Shown: positions 35,130 through 42,633 of the stretch, piece after piece
Numbering within the stretch: position 1 is the first letter of the stretch
How the letters are laid out: the number at the start of each line of letters is the position of its first letter
Assembly: GCF_003330765.1 (NCBI RefSeq)
Contig: NZ_CP024902.1
Span: 1,736,001 to 1,800,000, forward strand
Reading direction: 5' to 3'
Source: Burkholderia pyrrocinia
GTDB lineage: Bacteria > Pseudomonadota > Gammaproteobacteria > Burkholderiales > Burkholderiaceae
Length of the DNA: 64,000 bases
The notes under the pieces: generated by a model
Told to the model about the DNA's origin: nothing
What the model saw: only the letters and a program-made list of their open reading frames with translations
Databases searched by the model: none
Made by a program: the position numbers and the translations under genes

Positions 35130-35476
35130 GATTCGGGCGGTCGGGAAAGGAGCCCTTTAATGAAGGCTTCGACTTGCGCGCGCCCCATTGCATCGAGCTG
35201 GTCCCATCCCTCGGGTCCGCTATTGCTAGTCGTTGCGACGGCACGATGATCTATGTCGAGCCATCCCAGCGGTTTGCCGGCTGCCTGCTCGATGCGGCGA
35301 GCGGTGTCTTTGCGCATGCCGCGTCGCTTGCCAGTCTGGGAATCCTTCGCACCTTCGCGCAGATTCGTGAACTGAGCCGGGCTCATGTTCAGTTTGTTCG
35401 CCGCGGCGGTCGCGCTTCCGCACTCCTTCTCCAGCAGCTTGAGGTTATCCCGTCGGATTTCGTCGATGTCCTTCAT
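35090..35476 (-). CDS. Phage repressor (CI-like, HTH only)
   Basis: The 128-residue protein (MKDIDEIRRDNLKLLEKECG...) has an N-terminal helix-turn-helix, SATAAANKLNMSPAQFTNLREGAKDSQTGKRRGMRKDTARRIEQA (about residues 20-65), and a short linker/tail (GWDQLDAMGRAQVEAFIKGLL) that may dimerise. There is no S24 peptidase domain, so RecA-stimulated self-cleavage is not expected. It is divergent from the Cro-like gene across three operator sites. It should hold the lytic promoters off in the lysogen. Confidence 0.78.
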   Translation of the reverse strand: MKDIDEIRRDNLKLLEKECGSATAAANKLNMSPAQFTNLREGAKDSQTGKRRGMRKDTARRIEQAAGKPLGWLDIDHRAVATTSNSGPEGWDQLDAMGRAQVEAFIKGLLSRPPESHNADNDDRPSGD

Positions 35477-35487
35477 GGGGCGCATTC

Positions 35488-35504
35488 AATAGCAAATCGC
35501 TAAA
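35488..35504. promoter_or_regulatory. Operator O1 (right)
   Basis: AATAGCAAATCGCTAAA with TAGC/GCTA arms, 12 bases from the repressor start. Confidence 0.65.
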
Positions 35505-35511
35505 GTCGTAC

Positions 35512-35528
35512 ATGCGCGAAACGCTATA
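35512..35528. promoter_or_regulatory. Operator O2 (right)
   Basis: ATGCGCGAAACGCTATA, 24 bases centre to centre from O1. Confidence 0.65.
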
Positions 35529-35536
35529 GACAATAC

Positions 35537-35553
35537 TTTCGCGTTTCGCTAAA
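35537..35553. promoter_or_regulatory. Operator O3 (right)
   Basis: TTTCGCGTTTCGCTAAA, 25 bases from O2 and nine bases before the Cro-like start. Confidence 0.7.
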
Positions 35554-35561
35554 GTCTCGCC

Positions 35562-35801
35562 ATGGATCTGAGAACCTATCTTGATGGCGAGCGTGGTCGG
35601 CTCGTGAAACTAGCCGAGGCGATTGGGGCGCACACGTCCGATCTCAGCGCATGGGCGAACCGGAAACGGCCGGTGCCGATTCCTTTCGGCTGGCCGATCG
35701 AAATTGCGACGTTGGGCGTTGTCGGCAGGCTTGATCTGTTTTCGGCCGATGTCATCCGCAAGGTCTGGCCGGACCTTGCCCAACCGAAGGAGATCGCATG
35801 A
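35562..35801 (+). CDS. Cro-like (YdaS-type) regulator
   Basis: The 79-residue protein (MDLRTYLDGERGRLVKLAEAIG...) has the YdaS/Cro helix-turn-helix, RGRLVKLAEAIGAHTSDLSAWANRKRPVPIPFGWPIEIAT. It is divergent from the repressor over the three operators, as Cro is in lambdoid phages. It likely represses the repressor promoter at entry to the lytic cycle. Confidence 0.82.
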   Translation: MDLRTYLDGERGRLVKLAEAIGAHTSDLSAWANRKRPVPIPFGWPIEIATLGVVGRLDLFSADVIRKVWPDLAQPKEIA

Positions 35802-35882
35802 AGCGACTGTACGCACGTCTGGCCCTCTGGCTGATCCGGCCGGCGCTTCGCCTCGATTGGGAGGTGGAGCACGGCCAAGGAG

Positions 35883-36128
35883 TTATCGACGTTTCATCGC
35901 TTGGATCAAACGCCTCGCATGCGGGGAAAGGCGCTCCTTCCAAGTGAGCGGGTCTTCCGCGTTTCGATTGATCGATTCTCGAGCCTGGATGTTTTGTTCG
36001 AACGCTTTCAAAAACGCCTCCGATTGTGGCTTGGTTTGTAGGCTGAGCGCGGTGAGCAATGCGATTTCCAGTGTGTCGACCTTTGCACTCAGGTCCGCCA
36101 AGGCGCCGCTTTCGGGAATCATATTCAT
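35883..36128 (-). CDS. Small phage protein
   Basis: The 81-residue helical protein (MNMIPESGALADLSAKVDTL...) lies opposite to its neighbours in the early right region. It ends in a basic stretch (PHARRLIQAMKRR). The family is unknown. It sits close to the CII-like gene, facing away from it. Confidence 0.5.
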   Translation of the reverse strand: MNMIPESGALADLSAKVDTLEIALLTALSLQTKPQSEAFLKAFEQNIQARESINRNAEDPLTWKERLSPHARRLIQAMKRR

Positions 36129-36277
36129 GGTGATGCGAACCCCGTTGTGTGGTGGTTGAAGAGGTCAGAGGCTTCGATTCTCGCATAGCGGTGGTTCGCA
36201 TCCAGTTGTGATGTACGCAGTCTAGGGAAAGTGGTGTTCCGGGGCATTCCCGGATGTTTGAATAACGGGGAATAGCA

Positions 36278-36595
36278 ATGAACGTAGTAGCACAACCGAT
36301 TTCGTTTTCTGGCTCGCGCAGCACGCCGATTGTCGAGCGCCTGTTGCGCGAGGCGATGGCGGATCCGAAGGCTAAGGCCGCGATCCTTGAAGCGACTGGC
36401 TGGGATGCATCGATGCCGTCGAAGGTGCTGAGCAACGGCGCCGGCATCACGCTTGAGCACCTGAATACCGTTTTTACGGCGCTCGGCCTGGTCGTGACGA
36501 CGAAGGGCTACATGGACTATCTGGCGAAGGGGAACGTGATCGGCAGCAACTGCCATTGCGCGCGAGAAGGGTTCGGGGAGTGCGGCGGCCGCTGA
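36278..36595 (+). CDS. CII-like phage transcriptional regulator
   Basis: The 105-residue protein has a helix-turn-helix like that of CII: IVERLLREAMADPKAKAAIL, EATGWDASMPSKVLSNGAGITLEHLNTVFTALGLVV. It is third in the rightward early order after Cro, the place of cII in lambdoid phages. A cysteine/histidine-bearing tail (CHCAREGFGECGGR) is unusual and may bind metal. CII would activate repressor and integrase promoters. Confidence 0.68.
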   Translation: MNVVAQPISFSGSRSTPIVERLLREAMADPKAKAAILEATGWDASMPSKVLSNGAGITLEHLNTVFTALGLVVTTKGYMDYLAKGNVIGSNCHCAREGFGECGGR

Positions 36596-36677
36596 TCTAG
36601 CGGGTGGACCTAGGCAAAAGCGTTTTTGACGGAGAGTGCTTCTGCCTAGGTTTAGCAATCCTAAAAAATTCAAATTT

Positions 36678-36851
36678 ATGGAAACCAACCAGATCAACCA
36701 TTCGGCCGATACGCGCCAGCGGCATCCGGTCCTGTCCGGCGAGGTGCAGCGCATCGTGCGCGACACCAATCAACACCCGACGTACCCGCGCATGTGCCTG
36801 CAATGCGGCGCGTTCGAATCCCTCGACGGCTCCGTGCCGTGCGGCCACTGA
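36678..36851 (+). CDS. Small Cys-rich phage protein
   Basis: The 57-residue protein (METNQINHSADTRQRHPVLS...) ends in a probable zinc-binding motif, CLQCGAFESLDGSVPCGH. No ribosome site is clear. It lies 11 bases before the ParB-like gene. Function is unknown. Confidence 0.55.
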   Translation: METNQINHSADTRQRHPVLSGEVQRIVRDTNQHPTYPRMCLQCGAFESLDGSVPCGH

Positions 36852-36861
36852 GGATCCACAA

Positions 36862-37707
36862 ATGGCAAAGAATTCTATCGACGCATACGGCGCCGCCGGT
36901 AAGAGCAATGTCCTGTTCTTCGATCCGGACGCGCTGACGCTGATTACCGATCCGGCGCATCCGCTGTTCGACCGGCGCGCGCTGCTGCCCTTCGACGAGG
37001 CAATGGTGCGCAACATTCGCCATCGAGGGGTCCTCGAAACGATCCTGGTCCACAAAGATCCGGAATCGGGCGACGTGATCATCGTTGACGGCCGGCGTCG
37101 CGTGATCGCTGCGCGCGAGGCGAACCGCCGCTTGCGTGACGAGGGGCTTCCGCCAGTCATGGTTCCGGCTCTGCCGAAGCGCGGGAAGCAAGCTGAACTG
37201 GCCGGGATGATGGTCGCGACGAACGAACATCGCGAGCACGACAGTCCAATCAACCGGGCCGAGAAAATGCAGCGCCTGCGAGATCTCGGGTACTCCGACG
37301 AGCAGATCGCCGCGGAATTCCGCATCGAGCCGCCGACAGTCGCGTCGTCGCTGCGGCTGCTTGACTGCACGGCAGCCGTGCGTGATGCGCTCGAGGCCGA
37401 CCAGATCACGGTGTCGAACGCCCTGAAGCTGGCGAAGCTGCCGCCGGACCAGCAGCGCGAGAAGGTGAAAGAGGTAATCGCGGCGGCCGAGGGCAAGCAA
37501 GGGCATGAGCGCTCGCGCGCGCAGAAAGCCGCGCTGACTGGCAACGCTGCTCCGCGGATGCGTACCCGCAAGCAGATCGCCGCTGAGCTGGAGAAGGTGA
37601 CCGGCGAGCGCGCGGACGCGCTCCGGTGGGTGCTCGGCGTCAGTGGCGATGCGCTGTCCGTCGAAGCGGCTGATCCCCGCCAGTTGTCGATCGACGAGGC
37701 TTCATGA
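36862..37707 (+). CDS. ParB/Spo0J-like DNA-binding protein
   Basis: The 281-residue protein has a ParB N-terminal domain (VRNIRHRGVLETILVHKDPESGDVIIVDGRRRVIAAREANRR, about residues 47-90) and a helix-turn-helix (AEKMQRLRDLGYSDEQIAAEFRIEPPTVASSLRLLD, about 133-168). Phage relatives act in replication, partition or gene control. It has GAGGAT before the ATG and overlaps the O-like gene start by four bases (ATGA), so the two are coupled and likely act in replication. Confidence 0.85.
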   Translation: MAKNSIDAYGAAGKSNVLFFDPDALTLITDPAHPLFDRRALLPFDEAMVRNIRHRGVLETILVHKDPESGDVIIVDGRRRVIAAREANRRLRDEGLPPVMVPALPKRGKQAELAGMMVATNEHREHDSPINRAEKMQRLRDLGYSDEQIAAEFRIEPPTVASSLRLLDCTAAVRDALEADQITVSNALKLAKLPPDQQREKVKEVIAAAEGKQGHERSRAQKAALTGNAAPRMRTRKQIAAELEKVTGERADALRWVLGVSGDALSVEAADPRQLSIDEAS

Positions 37708-38711
37708 GCATCAAGGTCCAAACGATGGTGTGGGACCGCTATCCGGGCGAGGACCATGAGCTGTTGCTCGCCCTGAAGCTTGCCGACTTCTGCGACGACA
37801 ACGGCGAGCACATCTTCCCGAGCATCGAAACGATGGCCGAAAAGACGCGTCGTTCGGCGCGCGCCGTGCAGTACCAGATCAAGAGCATGGTCGAACGTGG
37901 ATGGCTGATCCTGGTCGCGAACGCGAGCGGCGGTCGTGGCCGCGCCTGCGAGTACCGCATCAATCCTGAATGGATAAACGGTGCAGAGCTTGCACCCATT
38001 TCCGCTGGCTCAAAGGGTGCAAAGGTTGCACCCAATCAAAAGGGTGCAACGGGCAGCAAAAAGGGTGCAACGGACGACGGAAAGGGTGCAATGGGTTTCG
38101 CAAAAGGGTGCAATGGGTTGCACCCGATTCACCATGAACCACCACAGGAACCATCAGAGAACCACCAAGGCGCTCGGCGAGCGCCGCGAGTTGCGTTGCA
38201 TGCCGAGATTCAGGCGATGGAATTGCCCGACTGGCTGGCGTTCGAGGATTGGGACATGTGGTGCGAGCAGCGTGAGGCGAAGCACAAAGACGCGCCTTGG
38301 ACTCGCCCGGCCGCAACCGTATCGATCCGGAAGCTGACGAAGCTGCGTTCGCTGGGGCAGGACCCGAAGGCATGCATCGAAGAAGCTGTGCTGCGTGGCT
38401 GGACGGGCCTGTTTCCGCTGAAAGGCGACGTGGCCGCTACATCGTCGGGCTCCGGCACCACTGTCGCGCCGGATTGGTGGAAGACGGCGTCGGGCATTCG
38501 CGAGCGCGGCAAGCAGCTCGGTATCGATGAAAAGCCGAATCAGGTGTTCGAGCAGTTCAAGGCGCGCGTGTTCAAGGTGGCTGGTCCGGGCGAATGGATG
38601 GAAGACATGTTGCGGACGGTCAGCCGCGAAAGCGAAGAGCGCTACGAAGCGCTGTACGCGTTTTTCAATGACATTCCGCGCGATCAGGGCGCGCAGCAGG
38701 CAGCGGAATGA
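37704..38711 (+). CDS. Phage replication initiator (O-like) with internal iterons
   Basis: The 335-residue protein starts MSIKVQTMVWDRYPGEDHEL and has an N-terminal winged helix (FPSIETMAEKTRRSARAVQYQIKSMVERGWL) typical of phage O-type initiators. A low-complexity linker (KGA/KGC repeats, about residues 103-135) is encoded by direct repeats that look like replication iterons. The C-terminal half (WLAFEDWDMWCEQREAKHKD and later) probably recruits the helicase. Lambda O likewise contains its own origin. Confidence 0.8.
   Translation: MSIKVQTMVWDRYPGEDHELLLALKLADFCDDNGEHIFPSIETMAEKTRRSARAVQYQIKSMVERGWLILVANASGGRGRACEYRINPEWINGAELAPISAGSKGAKVAPNQKGATGSKKGATDDGKGAMGFAKGCNGLHPIHHEPPQEPSENHQGARRAPRVALHAEIQAMELPDWLAFEDWDMWCEQREAKHKDAPWTRPAATVSIRKLTKLRSLGQDPKACIEEAVLRGWTGLFPLKGDVAATSSGSGTTVAPDWWKTASGIRERGKQLGIDEKPNQVFEQFKARVFKVAGPGEWMEDMLRTVSRESEERYEALYAFFNDIPRDQGAQQAAE
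37990..38125. repeat. Iteron cluster, likely phage replication origin
   Basis: The 8-mer GGGTGCAA occurs five times direct as AAAGGGTGCAA (starts 38012, 38039, 38060, 38081, 38103) and three times inverted as TTGCACCC (37990, 38026, 38118). Direct spacing is 27, 21, 21 and 22 bases, about two helical turns for the last three. It lies inside the O-like gene. Confidence 0.75.
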
Positions 38712-38884
38712 CGGTCGGCGAATGTCGCGAGCGGTTCATGGCGGCAGTGCGGGACGCTCGGGCCGGACGGAATGGCAAGGCGCACGCGCTCATCGCATCA
38801 GTGCGCGAACGCTTTGGGGATGCGGCGGCCGAGACGGCGCGCCGTGAATTGAGGAAATACGTGGATAGCGACAGAAAGGCATGA
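38708..38884 (+). CDS. Small phage protein
   Basis: The 58-residue helical basic protein (MTVGECRERFMAAVRDARAG...) overlaps the stop of the O-like gene and the start of the next gene, each by four bases (ATGA). Codon use is typical. It belongs to the replication operon. Confidence 0.7.
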   Translation: MTVGECRERFMAAVRDARAGRNGKAHALIASVRERFGDAAAETARRELRKYVDSDRKA

Positions 38885-39444
38885 CGAAACGAACAACCTG
38901 GCCGATGCGGATCGACGGGGGCGCGAAAACGGTCGGAACGGCACGTGTGCGTGAGGAATCGCGGACAAGGATGACCGCGGCGCAGAAGGGAATTTTCGAT
39001 GTGACGGGTAACCGGCCGCAGGTCGGCGCCGGGTTCGACGACATTGGCGACGGGATCGATGCGCCGCCTGTGCTGACGCCGGCTTACCGCCAGTCCGACG
39101 CCAAGACGCGCATGCAGGCACTCGGACGCCTGAAGACTGGCGAGATGAACAAGACCGAGCAGCGCTACGCCGAGCACCTCGAGACTCGGAAACAGGCTGG
39201 CGAGATCGCCTGGTATCGCTTCGAGGGCATCAAGTTCAGGCTCGCCGACAACACGTTCTACACGCCGGACTTTGCCGTGATGTTGGGGAACGGCCAGCTC
39301 GAAGCGCATGAGGTTAAGGGCCACTGGCAGGACGACGCGCGAGTGAAGGTCAAGGTGGCTGCGGATCAGTACCCGGTGAAGTTCATCGCAGTGAAGGCTG
39401 CGCCGGCAAAGTCCGGCGGCGGCTGGCAAACGGAGGAATTCTGA
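38881..39444 (+). CDS. DUF1064-like phage nuclease-fold protein
   Basis: The 187-residue protein has a C-terminal domain like DUF1064, a PD-(D/E)XK relative: EQRYAEHLETRKQAGEIAWY, RFEGIKFRLADNTFYTPDFAVML, AHEVKGHWQDDARVKVKVAA. The acidic D in YTPDF and the E-x-K in HEVKG fit an active site. These genes lie in phage replication/recombination regions and may encode resolvase-like nucleases. Confidence 0.75.
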   Translation: MTKRTTWPMRIDGGAKTVGTARVREESRTRMTAAQKGIFDVTGNRPQVGAGFDDIGDGIDAPPVLTPAYRQSDAKTRMQALGRLKTGEMNKTEQRYAEHLETRKQAGEIAWYRFEGIKFRLADNTFYTPDFAVMLGNGQLEAHEVKGHWQDDARVKVKVAADQYPVKFIAVKAAPAKSGGGWQTEEF

Positions 39445-39845
39445 TGGCTGACGAAAAGGTGGGAAAGGTAGGGCCGATCTCGAAACAGATCATCGAGTGC
39501 GTAAAGGCGAATCCCGGCGCACATGCGAGCGAGGTTGCGCGCTTGCTCGGCATGAGCCAAGGAGGCGGTCCACGCGAGACGATTCGAAATTTGATTTCGA
39601 GCGGGTATCTCGTCCGGGGCAAACAGAAGGTCGTTCCGGGCTCCAAGGGCCACGCTGTCTCCCCGCTTCACTACACCGGAAAGCCGTTCGAGATCGGCTA
39701 CGACTCCACGGGCTCGGAACGGTGGCAGCGGATCCAGCAACGTATCGCGGCAGATATCGAGCGAGAAAGGCGCCTTGCCGAATCCGCAGTATGGGCTGGG
39801 AAGGCAATTCGCGCGATGGTCGACGTCGGGCGAGCGTCGGCATGA
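39444..39845 (+). CDS. Winged-helix phage protein
   Basis: The 133-residue protein (MADEKVGKVGPISKQIIECV...) has a winged-helix region (GAHASEVARLLGMSQGGGPRETIRNLISSGYLVRG). CGGAGG is an ideal ribosome site and the ATG overlaps the previous stop by one base (TGATG). It probably regulates early genes or binds DNA in replication. Confidence 0.7.
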   Translation: MADEKVGKVGPISKQIIECVKANPGAHASEVARLLGMSQGGGPRETIRNLISSGYLVRGKQKVVPGSKGHAVSPLHYTGKPFEIGYDSTGSERWQRIQQRIAADIERERRLAESAVWAGKAIRAMVDVGRASA

Positions 39846-40285
39846 AGCGGGCAGGGTTCGGGCCGCGAAAGAAGCCTATGGCGCGCGGATCGTGGTCACG
39901 GAAGAGCTCGCCGCTACCGGAGCTGGCCCCGCAGCAGGTGGCGAAGAGACGTCGCCTGAGACGACCGACCGTAGCTGAAGGCCTGAAGTATCTGGAGGCC
40001 TGTCGCGGCGAGCCGTGTTACCTGCGCGTGCCGGGTCTTTGTCGGCTGAATCCAATCGACGAAACCGTGGTGCCGTGTCACTCGAACCAGTCACGACACG
40101 GCAAGGCCGGCAGCCTGAAGGCGAAAAACGAATTCACGGTTCCAGGCTGCGGCGCGTGTCACGCATGGATCGATCAGAACCGCGTCGGCACGCCGAAGCA
40201 GGTCAAGTTCGATGTGTGGGATCGGTCATATGAGCAATGGGCGCCGGTTCGCGCTCGAAAGATGGGAGAAACAAATTGCCAGTGA
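39842..40285 (+). CDS. DUF1364/HNH-like nuclease domain protein
   Basis: The 147-residue protein has CYLRVPGLCRLNPIDETVVPCHSNQSRHGKAGSLKAKNEF and CGACHAWIDQNR. These Cys/His positions match the DUF1364 nuclease-type domain found in phage recombination genes. It starts at an ATGA overlap with the previous gene. It could process recombination or packaging intermediates. Confidence 0.75.
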   Translation: MKRAGFGPRKKPMARGSWSRKSSPLPELAPQQVAKRRRLRRPTVAEGLKYLEACRGEPCYLRVPGLCRLNPIDETVVPCHSNQSRHGKAGSLKAKNEFTVPGCGACHAWIDQNRVGTPKQVKFDVWDRSYEQWAPVRARKMGETNCQ

Positions 40286-40620
40286 GGATGTGGGTGCATA
40301 TCCCGCAGGGGATGCGTAGTACGCCGCGTAAGCGCGGCATGGGGGCAATGATCGTCAGCGAGATCACGCGAAAGATCGACGCGACGGTGTTTCGACTGGC
40401 GCGCATCCCGACCGTAAAGCGGCAATTGGTGACGGCGGTCGAGGCGGATGTGTTCGTTCCGGAAATGTACCGAGCGCAGATCGCGAAGGGCGATCCCCGC
40501 TGGGTCGCTCCCGGCGTGTTCCGCACGAGGGTCTATTGGGTCGACAACCAGAAATCGCGTGTGCTCGGACAGTTCCTTGCGAGCGGTGCGCACGTAATGG
40601 ATTTGAGGGGCGAGGCATGA
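40276..40620 (+). CDS. Small phage protein
   Basis: The 114-residue protein starts at TTG 40276 behind GGGAG, overlapping the previous gene by ten bases. It is basic and likely globular (MRSTPRKRGMGAMIVSEITR, QKSRVLGQFLASGAHVMDL). The family is unknown. Confidence 0.6.
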   Translation: MPVRMWVHIPQGMRSTPRKRGMGAMIVSEITRKIDATVFRLARIPTVKRQLVTAVEADVFVPEMYRAQIAKGDPRWVAPGVFRTRVYWVDNQKSRVLGQFLASGAHVMDLRGEA

Positions 40621-40865
40621 GCGAGATCACGATTCACACGAAGCGCACCGATACAACAACGCATCGCACTGTGCTCAACGCCGACGAGATCAAGCGGATC
40701 GTCACGCAACGAGTGTGTGAAGCGGCCGACGTGGAGCCGAAACAAGCTGGTGTGAGTGTCGGTGTCCAGTTGTCGAGCCGGATGGGCAACTACGGATCGG
40801 AATACGAGGCAATCGTCACCGTGACGGTCGACCATGCTCAGCAATCGGGGGCGGGAGAGGCATGA
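40617..40865 (+). CDS. Small phage protein
   Basis: The 82-residue protein (MSEITIHTKRTDTTTHRTVL...) overlaps its neighbours by ATGA on both sides. It has alternating strands (AGVSVGVQLSSRMG, EYEAIVTVTVDHAQ). Function is unknown. Confidence 0.65.
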   Translation: MSEITIHTKRTDTTTHRTVLNADEIKRIVTQRVCEAADVEPKQAGVSVGVQLSSRMGNYGSEYEAIVTVTVDHAQQSGAGEA

Positions 40866-41110
40866 GCGCACACGCATGCATCTTCTATAGCGACGTGCCC
40901 GAGCGACTCGTCATATCGGCGATTCGTCATCGCGACGGGGTGACTGGTGCGGATCTCGTTGCGTTCGATGAGTGCCCGTTCAGCGGTGAGATCACGGAGA
41001 CGGAGCATGGCACGCAGATTTCGTTTCCGTGGCCGCGCAACAGGACGATGCGACATGCCGTAGGCGACTGGCTCACGCACTACGGCATCAGTTTCGCGGT
41101 CGTCATGTGA
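40862..41110 (+). CDS. Small phage protein
   Basis: The 82-residue protein (MSAHACIFYSDVPERLVISA...) starts in an ATGA overlap. A mix of strands and helices (SAIRHRDGVTGADLVAFDEC, GTQISFPWPRNRTMRHAVGD) is seen. Function is unknown. Confidence 0.65.
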   Translation: MSAHACIFYSDVPERLVISAIRHRDGVTGADLVAFDECPFSGEITETEHGTQISFPWPRNRTMRHAVGDWLTHYGISFAVVM

Positions 41111-41147
41111 CGAAAGCGCTACAAGAGAATTCCAATCGGATGTTGCT

Positions 41148-41546
41148 ATGACCGCAAAGAACCTAGATGAACGGCTGGAAAACTGGGCCAAGGCTCAACG
41201 GTACTGGACCCGAGGCGGATCGTGCCTTGGATCGGCTGAGGGGCGGTATCGTCCTGAGGGCGGCAATGTGAGGTCGGTCGATGCGATGTTGATCGACGAG
41301 CTGGACGCAGACAAAGTCGAGCGCGCATGGAGCCGGCTGATGCCTTTCGATCGTGACATTTTGCGCATGCATTACATCCTCAATATGGATCCGCGCGTGA
41401 TTTGCCGGAAACTTCGCATCCCGCATCGACCGACGAGCACGTTCAACATGGCACTTGCTCATGGGAAGTCAGAGATTGGAAAGGTGCTGGACCGCGGGGA
41501 AGAAATGCGAAACGCTTACAAGTATCGAGAGCGCCAGTTTGGGTAA
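41148..41546 (+). CDS. Q-like late antitermination/regulatory protein
   Basis: The 132-residue protein (MTAKNLDERLENWAKAQRYW...) has a helical domain with a sigma-region-4-like turn: DADKVERAWSRLMPFDRDIL, RMHYILNMDPRVICRKLRIPHRPTSTFNMALAHGKSEIGKVL. It is in the place where lambdoid phages carry Q, at the end of the early right operon. It may control the late operon at the promoter/terminator pair at 42076-42200. The family match is not certain. Confidence 0.6.
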   Translation: MTAKNLDERLENWAKAQRYWTRGGSCLGSAEGRYRPEGGNVRSVDAMLIDELDADKVERAWSRLMPFDRDILRMHYILNMDPRVICRKLRIPHRPTSTFNMALAHGKSEIGKVLDRGEEMRNAYKYRERQFG

Positions 41547-41689
41547 GCTGTATGGCTTCTTAGTGAACGCGACACTTGATAATTGCGACTCCCACTGTGC
41601 GTCGACAGATGTGCTGTCAATTCTGAGATAATCGAGTGCCTGGCAATCGCGCCGGGCACACCCAAAACCGAAGAAGAGCGGGAGACCAA

Positions 41690-42034
41690 ATGCTTGACGT
41701 AAAGGCCGTTGAACGTGTAATCAATGGGAATGATGGCGATGTGCAGATCATTTCGAACTTTCTTGATGCAGCAACTGACCGGGTACGGATCGCAGCTAGA
41801 AAGATTGAAGAAATCGCGACCTTGAAGCAGCCGCTGACGATGGAGCGTCTGAACGAAGCTCGTGATTGCGCTTTGGATATGATTGCGGTCTGGAGTGAGT
41901 GGAAGCGTCTCGGCAAATTGATGCAGCAGACTGGAAGCAATGGCTTTATCCACCGTCAGGCCAATGTCGATAGGGAATATCAGGCAGCCATGACTTCGTA
42001 CAAAGATCTCAAGGAATGGGGATCAGAAGTCTAA
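41690..42034 (+). CDS. Small phage protein
   Basis: The 114-residue helical protein (MLDVKAVERVINGNDGDVQI...) has GGAG six bases upstream of the ATG. It has no recognised family. It is separated from the Q-like gene by 143 bases. Confidence 0.65.
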   Translation: MLDVKAVERVINGNDGDVQIISNFLDAATDRVRIAARKIEEIATLKQPLTMERLNEARDCALDMIAVWSEWKRLGKLMQQTGSNGFIHRQANVDREYQAAMTSYKDLKEWGSEV

Positions 42035-42075
42035 CTGCCTCTTCGGGTGCCGCAACGACATGTTGAATCTTGGTC

Positions 42076-42104
42076 TTGTAAACTATGTGTTTGTCGTGTA
42101 CAGT
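42076..42104 (+). promoter_or_regulatory. Candidate promoter (late or small RNA)
   Basis: TTGTAA, 17 bases, TACAGT. A transcript from here would meet the terminator at 42172-42200 after about 85 bases, as at lambda pR'-tR'. Confidence 0.35.
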
Positions 42105-42171
42105 GCTCACCAGATGACCGATACCGCTTAAGTGCGAGACCTCTCCCAGTGGGGGAGAGGTGCGTCGGTAG

Positions 42172-42200
42172 AAAAGCCCGCCATTGAGCGGGCTTTTTTT
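42172..42200 (+). terminator. Rho-independent terminator (tR'-like)
   Basis: GCCCGC-CATTGA-GCGGGC is followed by seven T residues. It also sits at the 3' end of the convergent GhoS-like gene. Confidence 0.85.
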
Positions 42201-42206
42201 ATGCCA

Positions 42207-42482
42207 TTACGCGTTCGGCAAGTACCAGCTAGACAACCCCTCCGTGCTGACAATCCAACTTGACTTACCAGTCGAGTTTGCTGCTGCGCGAGCTGCGTCT
42301 CTGACAGTTTCAGTAGTTGCGTTTCCTACATAACTGTACGTCGCGGAAGGCAGATTGTAGGTCACTCCATCTCCGCCAACGATCGTCCGCTTAAATCCTT
42401 TTGCGGCCATGTGCGTATGCAGAGCTTCATAGTCATCTGAGGTTGCGCTATGCAGTTCAACTCTCGTAACAAAGTTCGTCAT
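42207..42482 (-). CDS. GhoS/DUF2622-like small protein
   Basis: The 91-residue protein (MTNFVTRVELHSATSDDYEA) fits the DUF2622 family, to which the RNase antitoxin GhoS belongs: VTRVELHSAT, YEALHTHMAAKGFKRTIVGG, TYNLPSATYSYVG. GhoS has a ferredoxin fold like Cas2 and cuts ghoT mRNA. No ghoT is seen here, so the target is unknown. It is on the strand opposite to the late genes and borders the HicAB pair. Confidence 0.65.
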   Translation of the reverse strand: MTNFVTRVELHSATSDDYEALHTHMAAKGFKRTIVGGDGVTYNLPSATYSYVGNATTETVRDAARAAANSTGKSSWIVSTEGLSSWYLPNA

Positions 42483-42633
42483 TGTTCAAATCTCCCGTAG
42501 CGTTGTTGCCGGCTTACCCCGGCTCAATGATTCTACGATAGCTCTCAGCATTCACCATGACTACGATCCGGGCCGAAACTCTGGCTCGACAGACGGCCGA
42601 CATGGCGTTGTGCACTGCGCGTTCGAGCACGTC

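Noticed and set aside
36597..37811. 404-residue minus-strand frame opposite the ParB-like gene
   Set aside because: Ser/Arg-rich antisense shadow with no motif.
37981..38130. Possible CRISPR-like or minisatellite array
   Set aside because: Repeats are only 8-11 bases, occur in both orientations and lie inside the O-like gene, which fits replication iterons better.
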